This document shows, piece after piece, positions 42,621-55,931 of a stretch of 64,000 nt of DNA (position 1 is the stretch's first letter; each line of letters opens with the position of its first letter). The position numbers were made by a program, and so were the translations under genes. The stretch lies in the NCBI GenBank assembly GCA_036435485.1, contig CM071594.1, positions 104,931,001 through 104,995,000 of the forward strand, written 5' to 3'. The notes under the pieces were generated by a model that was not told the DNA's origin, searched no databases, and was given only the letters and a program-made list of their open reading frames with translations. The DNA is from Saposhnikovia divaricata (lineage: Eukaryota; Streptophyta; Magnoliopsida; Apiales; Apiaceae).

Positions 42621-45600
42621 TTATAAGAAATCCTCAGGCTTAGTCTCAGAAATTCTCACAAAGAAATTACTCATCTGCAAGAAACTTGATAGTAATTCTT
42701 CTTCTTTACTTTCGAGAATTTGAATCAGTCTTTTCTTCAGATTTATGAGTTCTTCATCTTCCTCATTAATCTGATAAATACCTGCCCTGAGATTTTGAAT
42801 TGAGCTTCTTGGTAAATCTAAATCTCCCAACAGGAGATATGCAAGTTCTTTCCCACCAGGATTCAGAGATAATTGTTCTTGATAAAATATCACTTCTTTA
42901 ACAGCTGAACCCCTTTGCATTTCAACTTCTTGTCCTGCTGTATCAAGTACATGGGAGTATAATTACCATCATACCTTGATCCTCCATCTAAATGTCTGCA
43001 TCTGATAGTTCTGAGAATCATGGTACACCAGTTATTGTAAACATTAACTTCCTTATCATGAATTCTTTTATTCTTGAGCAGATAAAGAATGTATTTCAGC
43101 TCTTTTATTTGCACAACACCTCCTGAATAGTCAGCTTCTTGACAGTCTTGTCTTTCATGAAATACAACAACTTTTCTACCTTCTTAGAATCAACATTGCA
43201 AGCAACAATTGCAACAGCTTCAAGTTCCCAAAGATCATCAACTGTTAGTTCATCACCAATTCTTTTCACTAGAATATGCTGATCTGTTTGAGCTGTAAAC
43301 ATAAATTCTGATTCTCTAGAACCAATACCTCCTCTGTTTTAGGTTCTAGTCCTTTCAACTCAGATTGCATTTTAGTCCATCTTGGTGAAAGTTTGTCAGA
43401 CCTAGAAACTTTATCTGCAACACTCAGTGGCGGAATAAGAAGTTTTCTTTAGCAACTTGTGGAGGTTCAGTTATCACACCACCAGATTGAAAAACAGCTG
43501 GTCCAGTGTAATTTATGTCATCAATATTCTTACACTTGTTTCCCTTCATTTTGGAATGAGATTCGTTAGTTTCTTCCTCCTTAGCTTGCTTTGTGATATC
43601 ATACCACAACTTTTTGTCAGAACTGAAAACATTTCTCAAATACCTTTCACTTTCCCTGTCAGTAACAGTTCTTCCTTTTTCCCTGATAACCTTTGCTTCT
43701 TCAAGTTTTCTGAATCTTTCTTGATCAATCTTCAAGTTCATCTCATCAACTTCCAGATTATGAGATTCAATTACAACAACAAGAATCATCACTTCAAGAT
43801 CTTTCAAGATTTCAGCTTCATCAGAATCAAGAATTGCAGGTTGAGTAGTTCCAGCAACAACATTCTATGCTCTCACAGTAGCTTTACTCTTCCTAGTTCT
43901 CCGTAGATTTTCTTCTTCAACTTCTTCAGATACATTGACAATATCTTCAGTTTCATTAAATATGTTGTCTGGAGCCATTTCAAGAAGTAGTGGAGTTTTC
44001 TTCCTTTTAATTTTCTGAGGATCTTCAGTTATCTCCTCAATTGTGATTCCACTAGACCTTGTCTGTCTTGTACTTGTCTGAACAAGTTTTCTTCCTCTGT
44101 CTCTGCTTGTACCTCTTTTGCCTCTCCTTCTACTTGCAGCAGGAGATTCTTTCTGTGTAGCAATTTCCTCAAGAATCTTCTTTTGTTCTTTTAAGATCTC
44201 TTGAGTACTCATGTCAGAATTCTCTGCAGAGATCAAAGCCAGTGCCTCCCTAGCATGATGTTGTTGAACTTTAATATCATTGTGATATACAATTTCACTC
44301 TCACCTGACTTGGAAGTAATCTTCTTAAAGACGTGGAGCATCTTCTGTCTCAGTAATAAACAAATCCTCATCTTCTTCAGGAATTGTTGAAAGTGATTGA
44401 TTTTGACCAGGTAGTTGAGATTGTTCTTCTGTCAGAACTTGAGATTGCACCATTGTCCTTACTATTCTCTTCCCAGATTTAGAAACATGAGTTGCCTGCT
44501 TGGTTTGAGTTTGAGACAAACTTCTCCTTGTTACCAAAGTAGCATCAGAGGTTCCTGGCTAAGCACCACCATCATTTCCAGAAGTATCATCAACCTTTCT
44601 TACAACTGGATTAGGTGTGCATTTTGTTTTGACTACCTTCTCCCCCTTTTTGACATCAGAAGCATTAGTTAACAGGGATAAGATCAATTGGAGAGAATCT
44701 TCAATATTAGTCATCCTTGAGGACAAATTAACATACTTATCTTCCAAGGTATCCATCCTTGTGGTGAAGGCAGTGCTTAAATGTTGAAGCCATTTAGCAG
44801 TAGAAATCTCAGAAGAATCCTTAACTAACCGAGCATGAAACTTTTCATTATCAATCTTGACAGAGTTAATTCCATCTTTCAAACCTTTTGCCAGAATAGT
44901 AGTAGTCTTCAGATGAGCTTTGAGATTAGGATCAGAAACCTTAGTAGCTATATGACTGGAGTGAAAATTGCATTATTGAAATTTATATCAGCAGTAGGCT
45001 GATTCCACTCAGTATACCATTCAGATCTCCTTAGAGCTTGAATATGTTCAGGAATAAGATGGCTATAATCTCCTCTGATCTCAACTTGAGCAGCTGTTGA
45101 TTTACCCATAGACTTCATAAACTTGCTGGATGATCCATAAGTAGATCCTAGACTTGCTTTCATGATAGCATTCAGCTGAGCTGCTGCAGGATCATTATCA
45201 GCATCATCATCATCATCATCATCTGAGCTATCATTAGCCTCATGAATTCTATCATCCACATTGTCTTCAGGATTCATAACTCCTTTCAATTTTAAATCAA
45301 CAGCAGATGGTACTGTTGTATCGTGAAATCCTGCATTCAGATTAGAAACAATTCCAATATCTCTCTATTTTTCTATAGTGATCTCATCACTTCTCACAAC
45401 ATCACCTAAGTTACTTTCAATAGTAACTGCTACCTCACTAGAAGTTTGAAACTTCTCACTCTGTTCTACCTCTCCTTTTACCAGTTCAGGAGACTTCATC
45501 TCTTCACTCTTCTTTTTCTCTAATTGTTCACTCTCTTTCTCACAAGAAAGGTTCTGGCTCAACAAATTCAAAGAAATAAGAGGTGGCTGAGAGAAGTGGA

Positions 45601-47009
45601 CTGAAGTCATACAAATAGAGGTATCCCTTGTCTCAGGTCTATCTGTAATCATGCTATCAGTAGTAAAAGAAGTAGAGATAGAAGTGTTACATGATGAAGA
45701 AGTAAGAGATTCCATTGGTCTTGAAGAAATTGGTTCAATGAGCAGTGGAATATTTGGATCAGAAATATTTACATACATCAGGATTGACATCTGCAACTAT
45801 AGAATGACTTGCATCAGTATTTGCTACCAATGGTTCTTGTGGAGTCTGAGGTTATGAAGCTGCTTCAATACTTTGAGTCAAAGGTTCTTGTGTGCTTCCT
45901 TTAAATGCAGTATCCTTGAGAAGTTCATCACATTCAGCAATGTGTAAATCATGAGCAGCTTTATCTGCTAGACTTTGAGCTAAGTCAAATTCAATTTCAG
46001 AAATCCCTTGAGTATTGTCAGGAAACTTCTGTGCTGATGTGATTTTGCCTGCATCTTCACTTTGAGAAGATGGTTCTTGTGGGGCAGGAATGTTCTTGCC
46101 TTTACCTTCTCTTTGAGAAAGTGGTTCTTGTGGGACTATTCCTTCAGAAATGTCTGAACCCACAGTTTGAGTGGGTGGTTCTTGTGTGACTGGATCTTCA
46201 ATAGCTGCTGAACTCCTTTGAAGTTCAGGTTCTTGTGGGCTAGATCCTTTCAGAGGTGAAGTAATTCTCTGTTTCTTTTGTCTTTGAAAGACCCTTGCTT
46301 CAGCCTATCTTTTCACTAGAAGTGGTGATGGTGCAAGACCAAGCTGAGCAGCAATAGCATTTTCTTCTTCCACAGACATCTCAATGATTCTTCTTTTTGG
46401 AGAAGCAGGTGCTGGAGAATCAGAAATCTCAACAGTCTTTACAGGTGAATTATCAAGAGTAGAGGTGTCAAGATTGACAGTTGTGTCAGGAACTAATGAA
46501 TTGTCAGGATTGGTAGAGACTTCAGGAATGGTCTCTATATCATCATCAAGATTCTGTTTTCCCATAGGAATGAAAAACTTGCTCTTGTTGATTATCCTCC
46601 TTCTTTTCTTTGGATTTTCAGAGGCAGCCAATTCTTTAGGAACAACAGCAGCAATTTCCTTTTTCTTCAACATAACTGATAATGATACTGTATCATCACC
46701 AGAATCAGAATCAGAATCCCCCTTCTGACAAAATTTCCTCATCTCTCATGTTTCTTTATACACTCCTATTTCAACTGAAGATTCATCAACCTTAGAAACA
46801 GGTTTCTTCAAAACCAGGACCCCTTGTTCACCCCCTTGTGACTTCTTTTGAGTGAGGGTTGGAGTGGAGAAATCCTTTGATCCTGATTGCCTTCCAGACA
46901 CATCAGATCTAGCTGATTTCTTAGATTTTACAACTGATGCCTTTTGTGAGACACCTGAGGTGGTTGACTATTTGGATGAGTGTTTGGGTTGTGTGCTTTG
47001 GTCAGAAAC
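42621..47009 (-). pseudogene. C4 third ORF, decayed
   Basis: About fifteen open pieces in changing frames run from 47009 down to 42621, ending RISETKPEDFL-stop. In protein order there is a basic Ser/Lys-rich part (QKASVVKSKKSARSDVSGRQ), an acidic stretch, NPKKRRRIINKSKFFIPM (a likely NLS), a region with six or more QEPxxQ repeats (45850-46250), a helical part (IHEANDSSDDDDDDDADNDP near 45200), a Lys/Arg-rich part (SRRRGKRGTSRDRGRKL near 44110) and a helical C-terminus. The N-terminal domain shared by C1 and C3 would lie upstream, beyond the G3 insertion. No membrane segment is seen. Function is unknown. Confidence 0.65.
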
Positions 47010-49589
47010 TGTAAGAACCCAAATTTTCGGTAGAATTAAAACTTTTTATTAAGTATTGATAAAATGAGGAACAATGATTCCGACAACAAGGTCACCAGCT
47101 CTAATGAATGAATGGAATGGATATGGATTCAAATACTTATGTCATGAAGAATGCTAATGGTTGACAACTTAGATAAGAATAATATATCTCCTAGGGGAAT
47201 AAGATATGGCAATTCCAAGCAGAAGAATATTCTCATGTCATCCAGATCGATAACGATTAGTCCAGTGGTTCCGTGAAAGGGTTAAGGAACGCCTGAGAAG
47301 GAACAAGGACATTGTCATAAATAGAGGGAATGAAGGAAGAATAAAGTATGAATAGTGTTTTTGGTGAAAATGAGAATATTATGAGACGACACTATATAGA
47401 AGTATTCGGAACGGATTTCCGAGTTCGTAATAGTGATCCAGGGGGAAAAAGAATGTATGTAAAAGCTGTCGGATTCTGAAAAATAGTACTTTTCTTTTTC
47501 CCGAGATTTCCCTGGACACTGAAAGACTTAAGGAATTATTGAAGGGATTTAAGGAATATAGGTTCAAGAATTATTAAAGAGAATGGAGGATGATAGTATA
47601 AATATTAAGACGGTTTCCTGTAAAACCCTAACTAGAAACGAATGAGTTATTCCTCCGAACGATCAATGAATTGAGTAATAAATGGACAAAGAAACAAGTA
47701 GAGATCCAAGAGTTATGATGGCTAGTGGAAGGTGACATAATCACTTTATGCAAGATAAGATCAAAGAAACCAATCTAGTTACAAAGCTAATTAGTAATCT
47801 TAGCAATCAAACCAAGTGCTTAGCATTCTTTCTTATCCTACCACACCAAAATCAACACTTGTCCACCAAGATGATGTATGCCATGACCTAGTACCTTTAA
47901 TATAGTAACTTTATGGTAGATTTTTTCATAATAATGCAAGAGAGCAAGAAACCAGGCCAAGAAACACAAACTCTCTCCAAGGAACCTTGCATTCGGCTTT
48001 CATGGAATTCAAAAACAAAAATCAACCTTCCACTCCTTGTTTGATCTTGTAATTTTTAAGGTGAGTCCTATATTTCAAGAAAGTAATCTCCTCAAAATTT
48101 TAGCTTCAAACTCCATGTTTTCCATTTTCAAATAAATCATCCAATCCTAGGGTGAATATTGATTTCAAGAGACTAACTTTGATTTTTTGTTTTGTTTGGA
48201 TGATCCAAGCTTTGTTAAGGTAATCTAAGGACTATACAAGGCTTACTAAGTGCATACACACTCCAAGGAAGGTATAAACTTCAAGAACCCAAGTTTTTGT
48301 TTTGAGTTTTAATGGAGTTTTAGATGAGATTTGGTGATGATGTTAGTATAATCATGTTTACATGATCATGTAGTTGTTCTTAGTAGTTATTTAATCAAGA
48401 TTCAAGTCCTTGATGATTTTGAGGTTAAGATCAGTGGTTCTAGGACTTGTGGATATAAGAGTCATGTTTATAAATTGTGTTGATGCCCGGTGTGGCTTGG
48501 TTGTGTTGTTACGATTTTTAAAAAGTCCGATTTATAGCCGTCGTAATGCCGAATTTTTGTTAACACCTAAAAACCAAGCATGGGAGTTAATGTAGGTTCC
48601 TGACCTTGATGATATTGTGACTGGTCTTTGTAGATCTCGAGCCATAGATCATTTTGGCGTGAGAATCAAAACATTCCGACTTACGGTTTAGGAGTTATGG
48701 TCAAATTACTAAAATTTGTTCGGAATCGTAAGTAAAAGTTTGTAACTTCAATTGAACCCTCGTAAAGCATGTTACTCAGTGGCGAATCTTGGTAAATAAA
48801 TACTAGGGGTCATAAGGAAGGTATGAAGGAAAACCACATATCAAACGGATCGTTTTCCGATTTTATAAAAATGTTGGAATCGAAGTTAAACGCGGACGAA
48901 CCCCTAAAAACCCGCTTAGTTATAACTTTGGTAAAACACTTAGAAAACGAACGATAAAACTCGAGGTATAATCTCGGTTCGTAATCGATCGACTTTAGAA
49001 CTTATACGACTTAAGTATATACCGAGTGTGGGTATGATGACATGTCGAAATAGCGAACAAATGTCGGATCGTAGTGGTAATAAAAAGAGTTACACTAAAA
49101 GGTGTATAAGGAGATAATTCGAAAACGTGTTTCGATTTAAGTAAAGTTTATACCTAGACTTTTAAAAGGTGTTAAGTGGTTAATCTTGAATGTTCTGATT
49201 GTTTATAGATCATCGAGCAGACCCAGGACACGCTATCTCCACCCAAACCCGATTACCAGGCAAGTGTTCAAAACTTTGAACCTGTTGTTGTGATAATATA
49301 TATATATGTGATTGCCATCTTACATATGCCATAGCATGCATGCCTATTGTCAAATTATATTATGATACCTGTTCCCTGAATTGATATTGGCTTATAGACA
49401 AGATACGAATTATCAGTTATAAGCCGGATTGTTTTGGTAAGACCCTTAGCAAAGGGCATATGATATTCGTTCTTAAATATAGACAGATTCCAACGACAGA
49501 TTATTATTTATCTGAGGAATGTTATTATTAAACGTTATTTATATTTCCATAAAGTATCAATTACTTGGAAATCTTTCGAGGAATGTTAT

Positions 49590-50105
49590 TCGAGTATTAT
49601 CTCAGTCGAGAGATATTAAATGAATGTTAGTTTCGAATATTCATTTAGAGTTGATTATTTAATGAATATGATTTTGATATTCATTGGAATTTTATTTATT
49701 AAATGAATATTACTTTCGAATATTCATTTAAGGTTTTTGTATTTAATGAATATTATTTTAAAATATTCATTGGAAGTTCTATATACTTAAGGGATATTAT
49801 TTCGAATATTCCTTTAAAGTTTTGATTACTAAATGAATATTATTTGGATATTCATTTAGAAGATTATTTATTTAATGAATTTTATTTCAAATATTCATTT
49901 AAGGTTTGACTTATTTATTGAATATTATTTTAAATAATTATTGGAGTTTAATTATTTAATGAATATTATTTTGAATATTCATTTAAGGAGGGATTTATTT
50001 AGTAAATAATTCTATATATTCATTTGAGGATTACTTACGAGCAGTACTATGACTTAATAATATCCCGTAATTATTATTGAGTTAATAAATATTCTTGGAA
50101 TATTT
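49590..50105 (+). repeat. AATGAATATTATTTCGAATATTCATT hairpin array in G3 LTR
   Basis: About nine degenerate units of 40-50 bp each carry TTAATGAATATTA followed by its complement AATATTCATTTAAGG, so each is a potential stem. The G4 LTR has the equivalent array at 60440-61110. Confidence 0.75.
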
Positions 50106-50611
50106 ATTTAATTCCTTTAAATTCTTTTTAAAATGATTTATATTATCTGGAGATTACCTTTCACCTCCAGATATTATGTAAAATATTTCGGAGTCTTTTT
50201 ACGACTATTTTATCAAGGAAAGGTTCCCAACTCTTTATTTTTCATTTAAATCTATCTTAAAAGGATTTAAATGTTCGCTCAAACTTCCATATTATAGGGG
50301 AACCTACTTGAGCAATGTTATTTATCTTGTTGACTTCCCGGTCATAAATCTTGTAAAACTATCCATTTCCTCGCAACGTGGTTGCTGTTTATCAATTGAA
50401 TCTTTGAGTAACCTTCTCATCATTCGAGGGGTAAGATTATTGGAACAAGATGGTATCCTCTAACAAGCAGCAGCTTGGGAGATAAGATGTTGAATTTTCC
50501 TTTCCAACTAGATACGACTACTATGTGGAGTCTTATCAACAAGTATTATACTTGGGGAAAGGGGGACAAACTTTGCGTTCAGAGTCATGAATTTCTTTTC
50601 AAACTTGGAGT

Positions 50612-50731
50612 CGTGTAAGAGGCCGAGTAGCGCCGGTCCATCCCCTTTGGCCCAACCGTTGGCCGGGGAGAGCTAGTAGGGCGGTAGACAAGTAAAGCCG
50701 TCAGTTCTTCCTTCTACCGGTAGTAAATCTA
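50612..50731 (+). promoter_or_regulatory. Conserved GC-rich core of the giant LTR
   Basis: A block of about 120 bp with GGCCGAGTAGCGCCGGTCCA, GGCCCAACCGTTGGCCGGGG and CTTCTACCGGTAG is nearly identical to the complement of 59862-59985 in G4, far more so than the flanks. It is partly kept in S1. It may be a promoter, an enhancer or a structured RNA; this is inference from conservation. Confidence 0.5.
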
Positions 50732-51525
50732 AATTGAGCTATACAATCTTCGACTGATCATCGTAGGATTGGCAGTGGGCGCGGTGAATACTCCAGCATA
50801 AGTTCATCACTCAAATTCTTTTATTTTTCTGCAACATTATCATTGTTGGCAGTATTGGAAAACTATTTATAATTGGAATTGCAATATTTTCCTGCAAGTT
50901 CCTCTTTTATGGTAAATGATAATATCTGGCTTATCTTTGACATAGCAGATATTCCCACCTATATATGCATTTTGAGTACCTCGTAACTTCATCGTTCATG
51001 TTATCCTGGCATCATTCCCGAAACTGCATGGCATATGGTTTGAAAGATACTTTTGAACAGTTATATATTATCATTCAGTTATATATTATTGTTGGTGGGA
51101 TATTGCTCACCCTTGCTTTATTATTATATCACAACAACAGCTAGACCAGATGACTCGCACAAGGCGCACTCGACGCTGGCGAGGACGATGAAACTACGAG
51201 AGCCGAAGAGAAAGCTATTGGTAGGATAGATTTATTCTTTCAGTACCAAGTATATGGTCTAGTATGACTTATGCGAATGGATGGCAAAGAGTATGTATTC
51301 ATATTGAAATTCTTTTGGATTATAAGAACTCCTAATGTGCTTAATAAAAAATTTGGTTGTTACTCTGATTTCATCTCTGGGACTATAACGGGTGAGTTTT
51401 ATATTGTTGTGTTGGGTCATAAAGATGTAATTTATTTTGAGTTAAAATAAGTTCAAGTATTGTGGACAGAAATTGAGACCGTAACGACCAGATCCCTGAC
51501 CCCGGATCTGGGGGTGTTACAAAAA

Positions 51526-51537
51526 TGGTATCAGAGC
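51526..51537 (+). promoter_or_regulatory. Primer binding site of G3
   Basis: TGGTATCAGAGC starts four bases after the LTR end and is the exact initiator tRNA-Met-type site. Confidence 0.88.
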
Positions 51538-52633
51538 GTACGTTATAAACCCCATAGATGAGGCGACGTTAAAACAATAAATTCACTAAGATAATAAGAA
51601 CTCTTGCCAAGTTCATAGTCGGACTACTTAATGTAGTGATGACCTATAAAACCCTTATGGGAACTCTTAAGTATCATGATAGTAACTTAGTTCGATATCT
51701 TATCGACGAGTAAGGCGACAGACCTTGAGGCATACGAGCAGCAGCGCGATGATGCTTTATATGCTGAAGATCAGCGGGTAAATTCGATGGAGTACCCTAC
51801 TGGAGACCCGGAAGAGGTTCCAGCAGATAAGGACAGTCCTGTTAGAATAAGGAGCTTACCCTTGAGGAATGAGGGCCGCAGCCAGAAAGACTGTGATGAT
51901 TAAGATATGGTGCTCAGAAAAGTGAGCATAAAGAACTGAGCTATTAGCAAGAGAACTGAAGATTCATGTTGGATTCGTAGCCGGACTACTGGATGTAGTA
52001 CCAGCAAGTAAGACGGATTGAAAGAATCACTTGAGATCTTATACGGGAATAGATGAGAATCCCTATAGACTTTCATATTAACGAAGAAAGAGCTAGAGGG
52101 ATGAATGATTATCAAAGACATCGATTTAGGGTGAGGAGAAGAGTCCTTAGGGATAGTTGGGAAGGAGGCAGTAAGTGCCACATCATTTGATAAATGAATT
52201 AGTATGAATATTGTTAGTAATAATTCACCATGAGAAGGTAGATGTCATAGGTTATAATTTATGGAACCAAATTGAGGTTAATGAGGTGGTTTCATTCAGG
52301 GAAATGTTCATTTTATGAATGAAACAGTTAGAAAGTAAAGACATTAGCATGATTGGATAAAGTTATATAAGAAAGTAGTAGGTAAGACAATGATCTCAGA
52401 ACCTACCGGAAGATAAGACCAGTGAGTCAAGATGAATTCGTAATGAGAATACTGTCAGAGACTGATTATAGGGTTATTTCAACTCAGTGAAATGATGAAC
52501 CAGAAATGTTAGATGCATGTGATTCAGAGGAATATTAAATACTTTCTTTGAATGGATTATAGTAGTTACCTTAAGTTTACTCCGACGCGGAATTATAATG
52601 GATCAAGTAATACGATCAGCAGTTAAAGAGAAA
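51538..52633 (+). other. G3 interior without readable gag
   Basis: This should hold gag and protease, but no domain can be read in any frame. The sequence is degenerate and purine-rich. Confidence 0.5.
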
Positions 52634-52912
52634 AATGTGAGAAAATCTTCCTGGAGCTAAAAGATGAAATTGGTAATGACCAAGAGTTGGCATTGCTTAA
52701 TGGAAAAAGAAGACTTTGTGCTTCCAACGACGCTTCGCATAAAGGATTAGGATGTGTGCTTGCGTAGCACAATAAAGTACTTGCAGATGCATTCGGACAG
52801 CACGGTTCACCAGGTTCGGATGGCCTTAGTAGTGCCAATCTTGTCGAACGATTAACTCCGACGGTAGTGTTCCTTCTGAGACTAGTGGTTAGATAGACTA
52901 ACATTTGGTAAT
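52634..52912 (+). pseudogene. G3 RT thumb and RNase H start, fragment
   Basis: One frame reads CEKIFLELKDEIGNDQELAL, then ASNDASHKGLGCVLA, a stop, and HNKVLADAF. This is the chromovirus pattern of the RT end followed by RNase H (SDASHKGLGCVL, YASRQL). The first catalytic Asp of RNase H is retained. One stop and later frame loss show decay. Confidence 0.72.
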
Positions 52913-53628
52913 ATTGAATATCAGGACGTAAAAGTATCAGGACGTTGTGTCAGGTTTCAGTTTGAAACTGTTGATTTCCCTTCTAAGGGATGTATATAAT
53001 TGGTTCCTCTCCAGTGGGTAAACTTCCAATCTAATGACGATTATTTCGTTAACTGTGACTGCTTATGATTCTACCTGCTTGGAGGTTCATAGAATTATTC
53101 TTCAGGTTTCGAAACTGGTCTCCTTAATGTTACCAGTAGGTGGATAGATTGACCAAAATTTCCCTGATTCTGGAAAGAACTTCAACGAATTTTAGCAAAC
53201 CTTGTCTTTCTGATTATTAGAGAACGTCATGGAAGAGAGTAGAAACTGGAGCGAACCTTGTGATTTGGGTAAGGATGTTGTAAAATGGGTTAGTAAACGG
53301 ACCCTGAGCATTACAATCGATGGTAAAGATAAAATGATGAAGTGAGATTGGACGAAAACAGGAAATGTAAGAAACTAGCTGCACTGAGAAACTCCGGGAT
53401 TGACTTAAGTGAAAAGGCTGTTATGCCAGGAATGGTAAGCTTGCGTGGCACGCGGGATTGATAAGAATAGTTGAAAAGATAAAAGTAGAGGAAAGGTGGC
53501 CGAAGACGGGCCGAGTAGTCGATTAAGACTTATATGGAGTAAAGTTTTGGAAAGGTGGAAATGTATCAGAGAAGAAGGCACTACGCCGGCAATTGTTAGA
53601 AAGGTAATGCTATTAGCCAACCCCTAGA

Positions 53629-53631
<3 letters not shown>
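52913..53631 (+). other. G3 interior, unreadable stretch
   Basis: No credible coding region. Weak resemblance to gypsy integrase near 53150-53220 (SWKELQRILANL) cannot be confirmed by eye. Confidence 0.35.

Positions 53632-53693
<62 letters not shown>
53632..53693. repeat. (TA)n microsatellite
   Basis: About 31 TA repeats followed by a TTTA-rich run. It borders the left copy of the 446-bp duplication. Confidence 0.97.
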
Positions 53694-53697
<4 letters not shown>

Positions 53698-53711
53698 TTA
53701 TTTATATATAT

Positions 53712-54157
53712 ATTTTTAATGTGGTCAGTTGAGGCCAAGTCACAAAGGATTATCAAGTGACTAGACCAGCAATGAAAGGACAAAGCAGGGTTGCTTCTAA
53801 GTAAGCACCGACTGCAAGGGCTTCTAATATAAAGGAAATATTAATGAGATCGTAGGAATCTTCTTCTGAACCCTTTGCAACCCATGTTTTGATTGGGAAT
53901 TTACTAGATTTTTGGGGTCACCCGTACTAAAGTGATTCATGTGTATACGATTGTCCAAGATTACGAGTAAAAATGGAAGTATAATGACTTGAGATGTATG
54001 ATGTTAGGGTATCATGAATACCATGAAAATATTATGACGGAGGAAAGTAAACAATGAAGGTTTATGAAGAGAGTATAGAAATGGTCAGAGATTGATCAGT
54101 ATGCTGTAGAAATTTTGCCTAAGGCAAGTACCTTTGCGAAGAACGATAAGTACTAAG
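53712..54157 (+). repeat. Duplicated G3 segment, copy a
   Basis: These 446 bp match 55927-56372 at a constant offset of 2,215 bp, without indels and with about four substitutions by eye (for example gaggcc/gatgcc and gattgatc/gattaatc). They are non-coding. Confidence 0.92.
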
Positions 54158-55034
54158 AGATTCACGTTGAACTCAACCAATATCTTCCAAAACATCCTTG
54201 CTACGATTACCAAGTTCGGTAAAAAAATATATAGACATACGTTGTCTTTTGGAAGGTCAAATAGGCTGACAAACTATCCGAAAGAAGAGGTTAGCATTAA
54301 GCCACCAACCGATTATCAAATGAGAATGATTGAAAAGAGACCCTTATTAAGGATACATGATCTGATTGCCAATTATAGGATACAAGAATTCCTTGGCTGT
54401 TGAATTAAGGATAGGATATCCATAAATTAAGACAAACCCTGAGAAATGCACAAGGGATGGCATTAACCCTAATAAAGACATTGTGAATTCAGATGATAGG
54501 AGTTGGATTTGCTAAGGCAACAATGACCTGTAAGGATTATTAAAAAGAGTTCTGGAAAGAACATAGATAAATACATAGAGTATTGATCGATGACGTTTTG
54601 ATATACCCTGTACCTAGAAAATACAGGAGGAATGATGAGGGCGACCTAAGAAACCTTACAAGGAAAAAGTTAATATACTGAGTTTCAAAATAGAATTTTG
54701 GTAGAGAATGTAAGACACAATAACAATAATGCCAGATGAGGCATGTATGAACCCATGATGAGGTATGGATGGAACCCAAGAAGGTTGAGATTATCCTAGA
54801 ACAAGAAAGAACTAAGAGAACAAATATTCCAGGTATGATTGAGGGTAGCTTTGATAAAGTTCCCACGGGAAGGTGGAAGCAATGACTTATGGAAAAAGAC
54901 TGAATAAATATATCTTTCTCCTTCAGCAGAGCTTAAGAGAGAATGCTTTCACCCAACAGTGATGGGAATGAGGTAGAAAGGTTTGAGTTGGAATGTATCC
55001 AGAGAACATGGATTACAAGAAATTGTTAGTATCA
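54158..55034 (+). other. G3 interior, unreadable stretch
   Basis: An 89-codon ORF at 54134-54403 has no recognisable domain and is not repeated in the duplicated copy, so it is not called a gene. Nothing else is seen. Confidence 0.4.
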
Positions 55035-55090
55035 GGAAAGGCCAATGAGGTGGCCGACAGTCTAAGTATAAAGGAATAATTACAAATGTT
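55035..55090 (+). pseudogene. G3 RNase H C-terminal fragment
   Basis: The reading GKANEVADSLSIKE corresponds to the chromovirus RNase H end (GKANVVADALSRK). It lies 2.3 kb after the RNase H start at 52700 instead of about 0.4 kb, so material was inserted or duplicated in between. Confidence 0.55.
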
Positions 55091-55849
55091 CATACCGAAG
55101 AAATAGAATGATATTTGGAAGGACCTTGAAGGTCATATCGGAGTGGAGGAATTTACATTCCTTTTAATGACTGTGCAAGAATCGACGGTAATAATATTTT
55201 AAGTAAAGATTCGATTCTTGATGGAGTCTTAAGCATATTACACACCGTAGAAGGTCCCGTTTTGAGGCAAACCAGGACCATGATACAAAATTGACGAAGT
55301 AAACCATTAAGTTTCCAGTCTTTTATGGAAGATGCATGAGTGATAGTTTCACCAACCAGACATAGCTGCGATGCTTGAAACTCTTCTGCAATTCTATCTA
55401 CTTCATGTAATACTTACATCAAATTTAGGAAGTGTTCCTTATGGATAAGGAATAGTGATTACTTTATCTCCCTAAAGGATTTGAAACCCGTAGGGTTAGC
55501 TATTAACGCAATACAACAAGCGATGGTGATTCTTCTAATAAAGTAGATAACAACGTAAAGATAAAGAAAGTGCTGCTATTGATAAGCTAAATGGCATGTT
55601 AATGAATGACAAGCAAGTTTGTGTTAGTGTACTTCTGTGCAAACAAAAGAGGAAATATGAGGTTGACTAGTCATGATGCTAAATGTATTCCCGCATAAAG
55701 AATTAATGAGACTCGAAGAGAAGGGCAGTTGAGCCTGGGACTTATTGGGCCACCTGAGAGTTTAAAAGTGTTCAGAAGGTGGCATTCGAGCCAGCTCTAC
55801 CCCAAAACTTATAGCATGATCGTAACATGTTTCATGTGGCAAGGCTACG

Positions 55850-55852
<3 letters not shown>
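55091..55852 (+). other. G3 interior, unreadable stretch
   Basis: No feature is seen apart from general similarity in composition to the preceding G3 interior. Confidence 0.4.

Positions 55853-55928
<76 letters not shown>
55853..55928. repeat. (TA)n microsatellite
   Basis: About 38 TA repeats, bordering copy b of the duplication. Poly-Ile/Tyr ORFs across it are artefacts. Confidence 0.97.

Positions 55929-55931
<3 letters not shown>

Larger units (their letters stand above)
42034..47009 (-). mobile_element. C4, third copia family: 3' LTR and third ORF
   Basis: The minus-strand element is represented by its 3' LTR, polypurine tract and most of a decayed third ORF. It is interrupted at 47010 by G3. 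Gag and pol are not in the window. Assignment to the SIRE type rests on the third ORF with its long Ser/Pro/Glu-rich part and KKRRR stretch, and on an LTR end (TAGAAGGGGGGTTGAATACA) shared with C1. Confidence 0.72.
47010..51521 (+). repeat. 5' LTR of G3 (4,512 bp)
   Basis: It starts TGTAAGAACCC and ends GGGGGTGTTACA. It is homologous in inverted orientation to the G4 LTR (59051-63652), and its first 1.4 kb is homologous to L4. It contains a GC-rich conserved core at 50612-50731 and an AT-rich hairpin array at 49590-50105. No gene is present. Confidence 0.88.

Noticed and set aside
54134..54403. 89-codon ORF in the G3 interior
   Set aside because: It starts in the duplicated segment, but the second copy (56349) goes into a different sequence, and there is no domain.
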